DNA of 64,000 nucleotides from Sphingopyxis panaciterrulae. GTDB taxonomy: Bacteria; Pseudomonadota; Alphaproteobacteria; Sphingomonadales; Sphingomonadaceae. Location: contig NZ_JACIJH010000009.1 in NCBI RefSeq assembly GCF_014199295.1, positions 62,001 through 126,000 of the forward strand, read 5' to 3'. Below the pieces are notes generated by a model, which saw nothing but the letters and a program-made list of their open reading frames with translations, made no database searches and was not told the origin of the DNA. Shown one piece after another: positions 32,715 through 42,287 of this stretch (positions are counted from its first letter, which is position 1; each line of letters opens with the position of its first letter). Made by a program: the position numbers and the translations under genes.

Positions 32715-33518
32715 TCAGACCGGCGGGATCATGCGATATCCGCCGCTGGCCTCGATCCATTGCCCGGTCACCCAGTCCGCCTCGGGCGACGCGAGGTAAC
32801 AGGCGAGGCTGGCAACGTCCTCGGGACTGCCAAGCCTCTTCATCGCGGTCAATTCGGTGACCCTCGCCGCGAATTCTGGAACGGAGAGCATATGGGCCGT
32901 ATTGTCCGTGCGCGTGTAGCCGGGCGAGACGACGTTGGCGGTAATGCCATGCTGGCCGAGTTCTACCGCCAGTGACCGGGTCATGGCGAGGAGGGCGGCC
33001 TTCGACATACCGTAAGCGCCGTTCAGCGCACCGGGGCGATCGGCCGCCCCCGACCCGATCGTGACGATGCGGCCGCCTTCGCGCATCCGCTTTGCCCCCT
33101 CCGCCGATACGAACAGAGCAGCCTTGGCGTTGATCGCCATCACCCGGTCATAAGCATGTTCGAAGATTTCGGTCAACGGGGCGGCGGAGGTGACACCGGC
33201 ATTGTTGATCAGCACATCAAGCTGATTGTCGCCAAGCAATTGCTCGCTGGTGGCGTCCCAGGCTTGCCACATGGCTTCGATTTCGGAGGTCTTTTCTAGG
33301 TCTGCCTGGATCGTGAAGGCGATGCCGTTGTTGTTCGCGATCTCGCTTGCGACTTCCTCGGCATCGTGGCTGCGGGTGCGGTACACGATGCCCACGGCCG
33401 CGCCCTCTTTTCCGAGCCGACTTGCAATGGCAGCTCCGATGCCGCGGCCGCCGCCGGTCACAAGCGCACGTTTTCCCGCGAAGCGGCCCGGAATGATGGC
33501 AGGGGAAATATCGTTCAT
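32715..33518 (-). CDS. Short-chain dehydrogenase/reductase
   Basis: 267 residues; GGAG lies 7 bases before the ATG. It has TGGGRGIG, VLINNAG, IGSGAAD and YGMSK, with VYRTRS after beta-2 (an Arg suggesting NADP(H)). The ending DWVTGQWIEASGGYRM is typical of 3-oxoacyl-ACP-reductase-like SDRs. It is the last gene of the leftward operon that starts near 43066, convergent with the crotonase at 32645. Nothing is recognised in the 139 bp between it and the next SDR. Confidence 0.9.
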   Translation of the reverse strand: MNDISPAIIPGRFAGKRALVTGGGRGIGAAIASRLGKEGAAVGIVYRTRSHDAEEVASEIANNNGIAFTIQADLEKTSEIEAMWQAWDATSEQLLGDNQLDVLINNAGVTSAAPLTEIFEHAYDRVMAINAKAALFVSAEGAKRMREGGRIVTIGSGAADRPGALNGAYGMSKAALLAMTRSLAVELGQHGITANVVSPGYTRTDNTAHMLSVPEFAARVTELTAMKRLGSPEDVASLACYLASPEADWVTGQWIEASGGYRMIPPV

Positions 33519-33657
33519 CCAGAGTCTCCGATCTTGCGCATCGGTCTAGCGCGTCGGAACCGGATTGAGCCCATACGCACCCATCGCGATCCGGCCTCGT
33601 ATCACCGAAATGCCGAGCCGACATGAGCGCGCTGCCGTTCGGGCGACGTCGGCAGGA

Positions 33658-34470
33658 CTACAGGCGGCCGCCGTCGACCCTGAGATTCGCCCCGGTGGTG
33701 AAAGCGGAGAAATTGCTGGCGTAATAGAGAACTGCGGTTACGATCTCGCGCGGGTCGGCCACACGGCCCATGGCGGCGCGTTTGCGTACCTTTTCAGGGT
33801 CGGCCCAATGGCGTGCGATGTCGGTTGCGAAGGCTCCTGGCGCTATGACGTTCACCCGCACGCCGCGATCCGCATATTCCATGGCGATTCCCACGCTAGC
33901 GGCGTTCAACGCAGCCTTCGCTCCGCCATAGGCGGAGACCGAAGGTTGCGGGCGTATAGCCGAGAGGCTCGAGATATTGATGATGCTACCGCCTCCGGCA
34001 CTGGCCATTCGCTCTGCGATGAGCGCTGTCAACCGGAAGGGGCCCTTGAAATTGACATCGACGACCTTGTCGAACAATTCCTCCCCGACATCGGCGGAGC
34101 AGGGGGATGCAGGCGACATGCCCGCATTGTTGACCAGCACATCGACGCGTCCGAACTCGACGTAGACGGCGTCAATCATGGCGGCGATATCGTCCCACTT
34201 CCCGACATGGCAGGCAATCGGCAGCGCACGGCGACCCATCTCGCGGATCAGCCGCGCCACTTCTTCGCAAGCCTCGATCTTCCGGCTGGCGACAACTACA
34301 TCGGCGCCCGCCCGGGCGAAGGCGAGGCTGATGGCGCGGCCCATGCCGCGGCTCCCGCCGGTTACCAGCGCGACCTTGCCGCTCATGTCGAAGAGTTCGG
34401 CAGGCGTCGGCAAGTCATCCGCAGCCCGTGCGGCAAAACCATTGTCGTCGGTGTAGATCGATGTGCTCAC
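33658..34470 (-). CDS. Short-chain dehydrogenase/reductase
   Basis: 270 residues from a GTG at 34470 that has AGGAGG upstream and overlaps the preceding acyl-CoA dehydrogenase stop (GTGA). Cofactor motif TGGSRGMG, VLVNNAG, catalytic NISSLSA and YGGAK; the ending TTGANLRVDGGRL is normal. An unusual ~25-residue N-terminal extension with PTPAELFDMSGK precedes the Rossmann fold. The coupling to an ACAD suggests it oxidises a hydroxyacyl-CoA of the same branch. Confidence 0.9.
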   Translation of the reverse strand: MSTSIYTDDNGFAARAADDLPTPAELFDMSGKVALVTGGSRGMGRAISLAFARAGADVVVASRKIEACEEVARLIREMGRRALPIACHVGKWDDIAAMIDAVYVEFGRVDVLVNNAGMSPASPCSADVGEELFDKVVDVNFKGPFRLTALIAERMASAGGGSIINISSLSAIRPQPSVSAYGGAKAALNAASVGIAMEYADRGVRVNVIAPGAFATDIARHWADPEKVRKRAAMGRVADPREIVTAVLYYASNFSAFTTGANLRVDGGRL

Positions 34471-35771
34471 GCCAATTCCTCCTCGCTTAACTCGAGGAAG
34501 CGCCGCAGCTTTTCTACGGCTGCCGCCTTTCGGCCGGGAATATGCTCGCTCGGGAAAAGGCCGTCGACCGGTCGTACATTCTTCAGCAGCCGTTTCGCGA
34601 GCTTCACCTCGTGGATTTCGGTGGGACCATCGACCAGTCCCTGTGCTGCCGCCTTGATCCAATATTGTCCTAGTGGCAGTTCGTTTGAGATGCCGAGCGA
34701 GCCGTGCAGTTGGATCGCACGTCCGATGATGTCGCGCAGGATTTTGGGGCTCATGATCTTGGCGCTGCCGATACCGATCTGGCCGCCTTCCTTGTCGCCC
34801 TGATCGATCGTCCAGGCGGCGTGCAGGATCAGTAGGCGGAATTGCAGCAACTCCACATAGGTGTTGGCAATATATTGCATGGTGGATTGCTTGTGTCCCA
34901 GCAGCGTGCCTTGCGTATGGCGGCTGACCGCGCGTTCCTTCATCATCTCATACGCCTTGGTCGCAGCACCGAGTGTGCGCATCGCATGATGGATCCGTCC
35001 GCCGCCGAGGCGCACCTGCGAAACCTCGAAAGCCCTTCCTTCCTCGCCGAGCATGTTTTCAGCCGGAACGCGGACATTGTCGTAATGGATGAAGGCGTGC
35101 GCGCCGTCTTCCGGACTTTCTCCGACCAATCCGGTGTTGCGCACGATATTGAAACCCGGCGTCCCTTGTGGCACGAGGAACATCGAGAAGCGGTCTGACA
35201 CGGGCGCCGTGGGATCGGTCACCGCCATGACGATCGTGAAGGACGCCCAGCGCGCCTGCGAGCTATACCATTTATAGCCGTTGATGAGCCAGTCGTTGCC
35301 GTCCCTGATCGCGGTGGTTTCGAATACGCGCGGATCCGACCCGCCCTGTGGTTCGGTCATCGAATAGCAGGATGTGATGTCCCCTTGAAGCAGCGGCCGT
35401 AGATACTTGGCTTTCTGATCCTCGCTTCCGAAGTGGGCGAGGATTTCGGCATTGCCGCTGTCGGGCGCCTGGCAGCCGAAAACGCGCGGCCCCCAATTCG
35501 TGCCGCCAAGGATCTCGTTCATCAGGGCAAGCTTGACCTGGCCATAGCCCTGGCCGCCAAGATCTGGCGTGAGGTGACAGGCCCAAAGACCCTTTTCCTT
35601 CACTTGCTGCTGGAGCGGGCGGACGGCAGCCATCGCGCGCTTATCGGTGACATTATGGTGGTGCCCCGGCTGGTCGAACACGAGGTCGAGCGGCTCGACC
35701 TCATTGATGACGAACTGCTTCATCCAGTCGAGTTTCGCCTGAAATTCCGGTTCGGTCGAAAAATCCCACAT
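34467..35771 (-). CDS. Acyl-CoA dehydrogenase, ACAD10/11-like
   Basis: 434 residues, longer than typical short-chain ACADs. It has the flavin/substrate motifs CYSMTEPQGGSDP and NGYKWYSSQA, then RLGGGRIHHAMRTLGAA, AIQLHGSLGISNELPL and VDGPTEIHEVKLAK. These features match the ACAD10/11 and LvaC subgroup. The next gene upstream is an APH-like kinase, the same pairing as the fused kinase-ACAD of ACAD10/11 and the lvaA/lvaC levulinate genes. In those systems a hydroxyacyl-CoA is phosphorylated and phosphate is then eliminated. Confidence 0.88.
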   Translation of the reverse strand: MWDFSTEPEFQAKLDWMKQFVINEVEPLDLVFDQPGHHHNVTDKRAMAAVRPLQQQVKEKGLWACHLTPDLGGQGYGQVKLALMNEILGGTNWGPRVFGCQAPDSGNAEILAHFGSEDQKAKYLRPLLQGDITSCYSMTEPQGGSDPRVFETTAIRDGNDWLINGYKWYSSQARWASFTIVMAVTDPTAPVSDRFSMFLVPQGTPGFNIVRNTGLVGESPEDGAHAFIHYDNVRVPAENMLGEEGRAFEVSQVRLGGGRIHHAMRTLGAATKAYEMMKERAVSRHTQGTLLGHKQSTMQYIANTYVELLQFRLLILHAAWTIDQGDKEGGQIGIGSAKIMSPKILRDIIGRAIQLHGSLGISNELPLGQYWIKAAAQGLVDGPTEIHEVKLAKRLLKNVRPVDGLFPSEHIPGRKAAAVEKLRRFLELSEEELA

Positions 35772-35802
35772 CCTCGGGAGCCTTTCTCTTGCTTGTTTCG
35801 AT

Positions 35803-36942
35803 TCAGCCTTCGTGATCGATCAGCCGCACTGCCTGGGCCAGGATAGTGGGCACACGCGTTTCGAAGACGGCGTGTCTCGGATTGTCGGACTGGCCACGCC
35901 GGTAGCGCGCGTAGCTACCCTCGAGAATCACGGCGAGACGGAAGAGTGCCAGCGCCATGTAGAATGGCAGTGCGCTGACATCCCTCCCGCACCCGAGGGA
36001 GTAGCGCTCAGCCGCTTCGGCGCGGCTTCGCATCGCCGTCCAATCGACATAATAGGCCCAGGTCGGACCACTGCTCGCATCCTCCCAACTCGACAGAAGG
36101 TGGCCGAGATCCAGCAGCGGATCGCCGATCGTCGCCAATTCCCAATCGATGATGGCGGCAATGCGGGCAGGCGCATCGCGCGCGACCATGACGTTGGCAA
36201 AGCTGTAGTCGCCATGCATCAGGCCTGGTGATGTGTTCGACGGTGCGTTGGTGCGCAGCCATGTCACCACCTGATCAAGCTCGGAAAGGTTGCGGACCTG
36301 GTTGCGCTGGAATTGCGACAGCCACCGGTCGACTTGCCGGTCGAGGAACCCGTCGGGTTTCCCGAAATCGCCCAGTCCTACGCCCTGCCAGTCAACCAGG
36401 GCTATCTTTGCGAGCGCGTCGATCACCGCATCGCCGAGGGCGCGGCGATTGCCGCGGTCATCGGCAAAGCAGCCCGGCATCGGATCGCGCGGAGTGAAAC
36501 CGTCGACCCACTCCATGACGAGAAACGGTCCGCCGATCACGTCCGTCGCGGTTGTGCCTTCGACCAGCCTCGCGCAAGGAACGTCGGTTTGGGCAAGCGC
36601 CCGCATCAGCTTGAGTTCGCGCGCAAGATCGTGCGACGTTCGATCATTGGAAACCGCCGGCGGACGGCGCAAAGCGAATTGCTGGTCGCCACGGGTCACA
36701 CGCAGCAGGCTGTTGCTGGCCCCGCCGATGATCTTCTCGATCGTCAGGGCGCGCGATCCGCCGCCAAGCTGGCAGTCGAACCAGTGGCGCAGCGGAGCGG
36801 GATCCGCAATCAATTGCTCGTCGCTCAGGCGCAGCATGGCACGATCGCAATCATCCTGATCTCGATTTGCAATCTCGGGCGCCTTGTCCAGGGCGGCGGG
36901 GGGCAGGATAGTTTTTCTCGCTGCCGATCGCCCGGCCGTCAC
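35803..36942 (-). CDS. APH-family phosphotransferase (ACAD10/LvaA-like acyl kinase)
   Basis: 379 residues from the GTG at 36942; an ATG at 36837 (344 aa, MLRLSDEQ) may be the real start because family similarity begins there. GGASNSLLRV is the nucleotide loop, LALRR-like FALRRPP carries the ATP-binding Lys/Arg region, MHGDYSFANVM holds the catalytic Asp (Asp245), and IIDWELATIGDPLLDLG the metal-binding Asp266. This is the phosphotransferase subgroup found beside or fused to ACAD10/11. Placed directly before the ACAD gene, it probably phosphorylates a hydroxyacyl-CoA rather than an antibiotic. Confidence 0.85.
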   Translation of the reverse strand: MTAGRSAARKTILPPAALDKAPEIANRDQDDCDRAMLRLSDEQLIADPAPLRHWFDCQLGGGSRALTIEKIIGGASNSLLRVTRGDQQFALRRPPAVSNDRTSHDLARELKLMRALAQTDVPCARLVEGTTATDVIGGPFLVMEWVDGFTPRDPMPGCFADDRGNRRALGDAVIDALAKIALVDWQGVGLGDFGKPDGFLDRQVDRWLSQFQRNQVRNLSELDQVVTWLRTNAPSNTSPGLMHGDYSFANVMVARDAPARIAAIIDWELATIGDPLLDLGHLLSSWEDASSGPTWAYYVDWTAMRSRAEAAERYSLGCGRDVSALPFYMALALFRLAVILEGSYARYRRGQSDNPRHAVFETRVPTILAQAVRLIDHEG

Positions 36943-36970
36943 GGCCTTGCTCGATGCGGATCACCATGCT

Positions 36971-38431
36971 TCACGCCGCGCGGAACGAAATGGCGTTCGC
37001 GTTGGTGAATTCGAGCAGGCCCTCGATCCCGTTCTCGCGCCCGAACCCGGAACGAAGATTGCCGCCAAACGGCTCGTCCGAAAGCTGGGTGCCCGCGCCG
37101 CCGTTGATGGCACAGCGGCCGGTGTTGATCTGCAGCGCCATTTCATAGGCCTTGGCCACGTCCCCGGAGTGGAAATAGCAAGCCAGCGCAAATTCGCTGT
37201 CATTCGCGATGTCGATTGCTTCCTCATCGGTATCGTAACCGATGACGCATGCGATGGGGCCGAAAATCTCTTCCTGCGCGATGCGTGATTTATTGTCGAC
37301 TTCGTCGAAGAAGGTCGGTTCGAAATAGAAGCCCTTGTCGAGATGGTCGGGCCGCTTGCCCCCGGTCATCAGCTTCGCGCCGGAATCGATCCCGATCTGG
37401 GTATATTTCTCGGCCCGCTCCTGCGCGACCTTGCGAATCAGGGGCCCCATCTCCGTCGATGGATCGGCGGGATTGCCCAGCTTGATTTTCGCTGCGGCGT
37501 CCCGGAGCCGTGCCACATATTCCCCGCGGATCGAGTTGTGGACCAGATGGCGGGTGTTGAGCGCGCAGCCCTGTCCGGAGTGCGAGGAAAAGCCCCGCAA
37601 TCCCTGGCTTACAGCCGCATCCAGATTTGCGTCGGGACGCACGATCATCGCGGACTTGCCGCCGAGTTCGAGGATCAGTCGCTTCAGCGTGGGGGCGGCC
37701 TGCTCCATGATAGCGGCGCCCACCATGTCCGACCCGGTAAAGGTGACGAGCCGGACACGCTTGTCCGATGTCAGGAACCGGCTGACGTCGAGGCCGCCCG
37801 TCATCACATTGAAGACGCCATCGGGGAGACCTGCGTCACGAGCGATATCGCCGAAAACCGTCGCTGCGAACGGCGTGTAGGGGGACGGTTTGAGGACGAC
37901 GGTATTGCCCATCAACAGCGCGGGCACCGATTTCACCAGGTTCAGCATGAAGGGATAGTTGTACGGTGTGATGACGCTGACCACGCCCACCGGATCGTAG
38001 CGGACGACGCTGGTTCCCAGCACCGATCCGGTCACTTCGGGGCGGCTCATCTTGCCGAAATCCTCCGCCGCGCGTTCCATATAATAGCGGAAATGCTTCA
38101 TGCCGGTCGCCCATTGCGCTCCGTTCGCGAGCGACAGGGTCGCGCCGGCCTCGGCGATCAAGAGGGGAATGATCTCCGCCTTGCGTGCTTCGAGCGCGGC
38201 ATAAAATTTCTTCATATATTCGATGCGCTCGAAGCGGCTGAGCTTTGGCCAGGGGCCCTTGCGAAATGCCTCGTCCGCAGCCGCGACGGCCGCCTCGGCA
38301 TCGTCGAGAGAACCCACCGGGGCGATACCGATCACCTGCTCGGTCGCCGGATTGATGACTTCTTCGCCGCCCGCGCCGCCATCCACGAACTGTCCGCCGA
38401 TGTAGAGCTTGGTCTGGAGTTTGAGTGTCAT
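36971..38431 (-). CDS. Aldehyde dehydrogenase (NAD(P)+)
   Basis: 486 residues. Catalytic Cys289 lies in SGQGCALNTR, Glu255 in LELGGKSA, and the oxyanion Asn in TPYNYPFML; FTGSDMVG is the cofactor motif and EEIFGPIACVIGY the late conserved motif. The family oxidises aldehydes to acids. With the SDR directly downstream in transcription order it could turn an alcohol into the acid that is later activated with CoA. It lies between a SDR (39 bp upstream) and the kinase gene. Confidence 0.93.
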   Translation of the reverse strand: MTLKLQTKLYIGGQFVDGGAGGEEVINPATEQVIGIAPVGSLDDAEAAVAAADEAFRKGPWPKLSRFERIEYMKKFYAALEARKAEIIPLLIAEAGATLSLANGAQWATGMKHFRYYMERAAEDFGKMSRPEVTGSVLGTSVVRYDPVGVVSVITPYNYPFMLNLVKSVPALLMGNTVVLKPSPYTPFAATVFGDIARDAGLPDGVFNVMTGGLDVSRFLTSDKRVRLVTFTGSDMVGAAIMEQAAPTLKRLILELGGKSAMIVRPDANLDAAVSQGLRGFSSHSGQGCALNTRHLVHNSIRGEYVARLRDAAAKIKLGNPADPSTEMGPLIRKVAQERAEKYTQIGIDSGAKLMTGGKRPDHLDKGFYFEPTFFDEVDNKSRIAQEEIFGPIACVIGYDTDEEAIDIANDSEFALACYFHSGDVAKAYEMALQINTGRCAINGGAGTQLSDEPFGGNLRSGFGRENGIEGLLEFTNANAISFRAA

Positions 38432-38470
38432 GGAGTATGTCCTTTTCGATGTCTCTGGCGGTCCGCTTCG

Positions 38471-39265
38471 TCAGACTTTTGAAGGGTCCGCCGCCATACG
38501 CGTCGCGATCGTCTTGCTGGTGGGTTGCGCGCCGCGCAGTTCGATCAGGTCTATCTGCGCCTCACGCGGGAGCGTGACGATGGTGAGGATGGTTTCTGCG
38601 GGAATTTCCGGTTCGATCTGTGCGCCCGATTTGCCATAGAAGCCGGCATCGCGCGCTGCGGCGCGGGCGCGCGTTCGCGCCTCGTCCGACCACCCGCGGC
38701 TGAACGTGCCGCGCACATTGCCCGAGCGATAGGTGGTAACCCGTATGTGATCATCGGCAAGTTCGGTCCGCAGCACCACCGACAGTGTCTCCAGAGCCGA
38801 TTTCGTGGCAGCATACAGGCCCAGATGGGGATAGGGATGGTTGACCGATTCCGAACTGATATTCACGATATCGCCCCCGCCCCGTGCGCGCATGAGCGGG
38901 ATCGCCTCGCGGCTGCAGTAGAGTGGGCCGAGCAGGTTGACCGCCACCTCCTTCTGAACGTCGGCATCCACTGCCTCGGCAATCGGATTGGGTGTGGCGA
39001 GGGCGGCATTGTTGACGAGAATGTCGAGGCCGCCGAACTTCTCGCCGAGCTCGCCGAAAATCCGGCGCACCGATTCGGGATCGCCGATGTCTGCGGGGCA
39101 GGGCAGCGTCCGTTCGCCGATCTCGGCTGCGGCCCGCTCCAGTTCTTCGTGGCCGCGTGCCAGCATGGCGACATATGCGCCCTCGTCTGCGAAGCGTTTC
39201 GCGATGGCGCGGCCTATGCCGCGCGATGCGCCGGTTACGAGCGCAACCTTGCCTTCTAGTCTCAT
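38471..39265 (-). CDS. Short-chain dehydrogenase/reductase
   Basis: 264 residues. Its ATG overlaps the stop of the CoA-transferase gene (TAATG). TGASRGIG, ILVNNAA, NISSESV and YAATK are present; MLARGHEEL after beta-2 suggests NADP(H). The C-terminal segment is longer than average, with PEIPAETILTIVTLPREAQIDLIELR, a pattern seen in reductases rather than oxoacyl-ACP reductases (quoted in part: LPREAQIDLIELR). Likely an alcohol/aldehyde-level redox enzyme beside the aldehyde dehydrogenase. Confidence 0.88.
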   Translation of the reverse strand: MRLEGKVALVTGASRGIGRAIAKRFADEGAYVAMLARGHEELERAAAEIGERTLPCPADIGDPESVRRIFGELGEKFGGLDILVNNAALATPNPIAEAVDADVQKEVAVNLLGPLYCSREAIPLMRARGGGDIVNISSESVNHPYPHLGLYAATKSALETLSVVLRTELADDHIRVTTYRSGNVRGTFSRGWSDEARTRARAAARDAGFYGKSGAQIEPEIPAETILTIVTLPREAQIDLIELRGAQPTSKTIATRMAADPSKV

Positions 39266-41484
39266 TACGTCCTCATTCCCTCGGATGCGCCGACGATGCC
39301 GGCCTTCTCGAACCGTGCAATGTCTGTTGGCGAAAAGCCGATCTCGGCCAGAATTTCCTCCCGGTGCTGATCAAGCACGGGCGGCGCGCGGCGCGGACTG
39401 ACCGGGGTCGCCTCCATCGACCAAAAGGCCCCCGGGTGCCGCAATTCGCCATAGACCGGATGGGAATAGCGCGCGACGAGGCCGCGCTTCTCGAGCGCGG
39501 CGTCATGCAGGAATGCCTTGCCAGCCTCCTCGGGAATGCGGATCGCTGCATAGCCTCTGGCGCCGAGCGCGGACAATGCCTCGTCGCAGCGGTAGCTTGC
39601 GAACGATTGCGGCGCGGGCGCGCGTTGGTCGGGACCGGCATAGGCAATCCATCCATCCACGCATTTGGCCAGCCCCCGACCATCGATTGGCCCCGTCTGG
39701 TCGGCGTCGAGGGCCGGTAAACTGTTCGTCAGCGAACCATCGGCACGCATGGCGGTGCCGGACATCGTCAGAACTGCGGCGCCGAGGAGCGAGGCTGCGA
39801 CCGGGCTGCCCCTGCCGGTTCGTTCGCGCCGATACAGGGCTGCCATCATGCCGAAGGCAAGGGACGCCGCGCACATGTGATCCATCATACCGAAACGCAA
39901 CCAAGCCGGACGATTGCCCTCGCCGGCGTGCGCCCATTCCCAGCCGGTACAGGCTTGAAAAAGCTGGTCGTAGCCCGGCCAGTGCCGACGGACGCCTTCG
40001 GGCCCATAAGCACTGACATGGCCGAAAATGGCGCGCGGGTTCGTGACCGACACATCCTCCCAAGCCAGCCCGAACTTGCGGGCGGTCGGAAGCCGGATAT
40101 TATGGTGGACGATGTCCGCGCCCTCTACCAGGCGATCGATGATTTCCCGCGCTTCCGGCCTGCGCAGATCGAGAGCGAGCGAACGCTTGCCGCGTTGGCA
40201 GCCGAGAAAAGCCGACTCGTTTGCACGCATCGGATCGCCCGCGGGAGGCTCAACCTTGATCACATCGGCTCCAAGGTCAGCGAGCAGCATCGTGGCGAGC
40301 GGACCGGCGAGGTAATTGCCGAAATCGACGACCCTGACGCCGGCGAGCAGGCGGGAATCGGCCGAGCCTGACAAGGCGGGGAAAGCTGCGGGCTTTCGCA
40401 AGGCAAGCACTGCATCGCGATCCGCTCCGATCTTGGAAACGGGTCGACCCGCATCGGCGGCGGGGTTGATCGTGACCGGAGCGCCCGGCACGCGGATCCT
40501 GCCCATCTCGTGATCCTCGATCTCGACGACATAGCGGTTCGCCACTGCCTGCGCGTCGGCGTAAAGTTCACCGGGCAGCATCGCCGGCTGCACCGGAATG
40601 TCAGCCGCCCACAGGTCCTCGAGCCATTCGGCGCTGGGACGGCTCCGGAAAGCGCGCACATTGGCGCCCCAATTTTTGTAGCGGAAATGGGCCGGCCATT
40701 TCGCATTTTCGGACGCTACCGCCTCCGGCCCCATTTCGTCGAGCAGTTGCTTCATCAGCGGCGTGTCATCGGCATTCTTCATGATATGCAGCCAGATGCC
40801 GTCGGCGCATTCGAAAATCGAGGGAAGCATGCGCTTGTCGATCCGGCCGACCAGGGCCTCCGTGGGTCTCTCAGCGTCGCGCCACAACATCATCGCGGGA
40901 AGCAGTGCGCCTTGCATGATCGACGTATCGGCAGGCCCTGGCGGCGCGCCCCGCATGCGCGCGAACAGGCGTGCGCCGATCCCGGTGGCGGCGAGCCATG
41001 CCGCGCAATAGCTGCCGAAGGGAAGCCGGACAAAGGCGGGCCCGTCGCGGCGCGTGGCAGGCTGTTCGTCGAGCAGGCCGATTGCCGCCATGACGAGGAA
41101 ATCGTCGGCAGGCAGGTCGTCATGACCGATGCCCGGCGGCGCCGACGAAATGCAACTGGTCACCAGATGGGGCGCGGTCGCCAGAAAGGGCTCGGGGAGG
41201 CCGGGTTCATGAATAAGGACGTCCGCGCCGGCCAGAAGCGCGACGAAATTTCCGCCGTCGGTTTCGAGGTCCAGCACGATACTGCGCTTTCCTTGCTGCC
41301 GCGCGGCAAAACCTGCGCTGCCTCGCTGCTTCGATCCGCCCGTTGGCTCGACCTTGACGACTTCGGCGCCCATCTGGCCGAGCATCATCGCGGCAACGGA
41401 CCCGGCAATGCCCTCGGCGCAATCGATGACGCGAAGGCCAGCGAACGGCAGGCTGTCAGAAGCTGCGTTCACGATATCGTCCAC
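39265..41484 (-). CDS. Tandem-domain CaiB/BaiF (class III) CoA transferase
   Basis: 739 residues, about twice the usual length, from a GTG at 41484. Two complete CaiB domains follow one another: domain 1 (FAGLRVIDCAEGIAGSVAA, VVKVEP) and domain 2 from about residue 379 (LAGVRVVDFGNYLAGPLATM, VIKVEPPAGDPMR). The catalytic Asp that forms the acyl anhydride is present in domain 1 (Asp186, PADTSIMQG) but replaced by Ala563 in domain 2 (PVAASLLGA). It moves CoA between acids, or activates the substrate acid using another acyl-CoA. Coupled to the SDR downstream (TAATG) and to a crotonase upstream (16-nt overlap). Confidence 0.9.
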   Translation of the reverse strand: MDDIVNAASDSLPFAGLRVIDCAEGIAGSVAAMMLGQMGAEVVKVEPTGGSKQRGSAGFAARQQGKRSIVLDLETDGGNFVALLAGADVLIHEPGLPEPFLATAPHLVTSCISSAPPGIGHDDLPADDFLVMAAIGLLDEQPATRRDGPAFVRLPFGSYCAAWLAATGIGARLFARMRGAPPGPADTSIMQGALLPAMMLWRDAERPTEALVGRIDKRMLPSIFECADGIWLHIMKNADDTPLMKQLLDEMGPEAVASENAKWPAHFRYKNWGANVRAFRSRPSAEWLEDLWAADIPVQPAMLPGELYADAQAVANRYVVEIEDHEMGRIRVPGAPVTINPAADAGRPVSKIGADRDAVLALRKPAAFPALSGSADSRLLAGVRVVDFGNYLAGPLATMLLADLGADVIKVEPPAGDPMRANESAFLGCQRGKRSLALDLRRPEAREIIDRLVEGADIVHHNIRLPTARKFGLAWEDVSVTNPRAIFGHVSAYGPEGVRRHWPGYDQLFQACTGWEWAHAGEGNRPAWLRFGMMDHMCAASLAFGMMAALYRRERTGRGSPVAASLLGAAVLTMSGTAMRADGSLTNSLPALDADQTGPIDGRGLAKCVDGWIAYAGPDQRAPAPQSFASYRCDEALSALGARGYAAIRIPEEAGKAFLHDAALEKRGLVARYSHPVYGELRHPGAFWSMEATPVSPRRAPPVLDQHREEILAEIGFSPTDIARFEKAGIVGASEGMRT

Positions 41485-42287
41485 GCCGGTTTGCGTTTCT
41501 GCGTGAAGGCGCTGGCGCCCTCGCGGCCTTCGTCGCTGGCGCGCCAGCGTGTGAAACTCTGCGCGTCTTCCTGCCGCGCAAGTGCATCCTGCAGGGACGG
41601 GAAGTCCAACGTATCCTTGACAATCTGCAGCGTCGCTGCGGTTGCACCTGGCCCGCAGCGCAGTACGGACGCAGAAAGCTCACGCACGGCTGCGTCCAAT
41701 GCTCCGGCGCCGACCACCCGGTTGACGATGCCCATCTCAAACGCTTCGGCCGCCGACAGGAAACGCGCGGTCAACGCAATGTCCATGGCTCGCTTCGCAC
41801 CCACCGCGCGGACAAGCCGATGCGGACCGCCGCCGATCGCAACCATGCCGAAACGGGGCTCCGGCAGCGCGAAACGGGCATTTTCGGCCGCGACAATCAG
41901 GTCGCAGGCGAGTGCCAGTTCGAAGCCGCCGCCGATCGCATCACCGTTTACGGCTGCGATCACCGGTTTGGTTCGGCCGAAGCGGACCGCGATGCCGCCA
42001 TAGCCGCCGGCCGGAAGCACCAGCGCGCCTTCGCCGCGCGAGCGGCGCTCCGCCGCAGCCTTGAGGTCGGAACCGACGCAGAAGGCGCGGCCGTGTGCCA
42101 TCAGGATCGCAATCCGGAGCCTGTCGTCGACATCGAACCGGTCAAAGGCCCGGTTCAGGGCAAAGTGCATTTCGGGCGTGAGCGCGTTCAGCCGATCTGG
42201 CCTGGAAAGGGTGACGGTCAAAACCGGCCCGTCGATCGAAACTTCAATTCCGGCGTCGTCGGCCTGCCCGCCCGAAGCGGCGCTCAT
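41469..42287 (-). CDS. Enoyl-CoA hydratase/isomerase (crotonase)
   Basis: 272 residues from the ATG at 42287, which overlaps the previous stop (ATGA). RLNALTPEM, FCVGSDLKA and GDAIGGGFELALACD place the first catalytic Glu (in FEL) as expected. The second position reads GMVAIGGGPHR, where Gly replaces Glu, so a hydratase mechanism needing both Glu residues is doubtful; isomerase or CaiD-like activity is possible. The C-terminus ends in the usual AFTQKRKPAW motif. Confidence 0.88.
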   Translation of the reverse strand: MSAASGGQADDAGIEVSIDGPVLTVTLSRPDRLNALTPEMHFALNRAFDRFDVDDRLRIAILMAHGRAFCVGSDLKAAAERRSRGEGALVLPAGGYGGIAVRFGRTKPVIAAVNGDAIGGGFELALACDLIVAAENARFALPEPRFGMVAIGGGPHRLVRAVGAKRAMDIALTARFLSAAEAFEMGIVNRVVGAGALDAAVRELSASVLRCGPGATAATLQIVKDTLDFPSLQDALARQEDAQSFTRWRASDEGREGASAFTQKRKPAWTIS

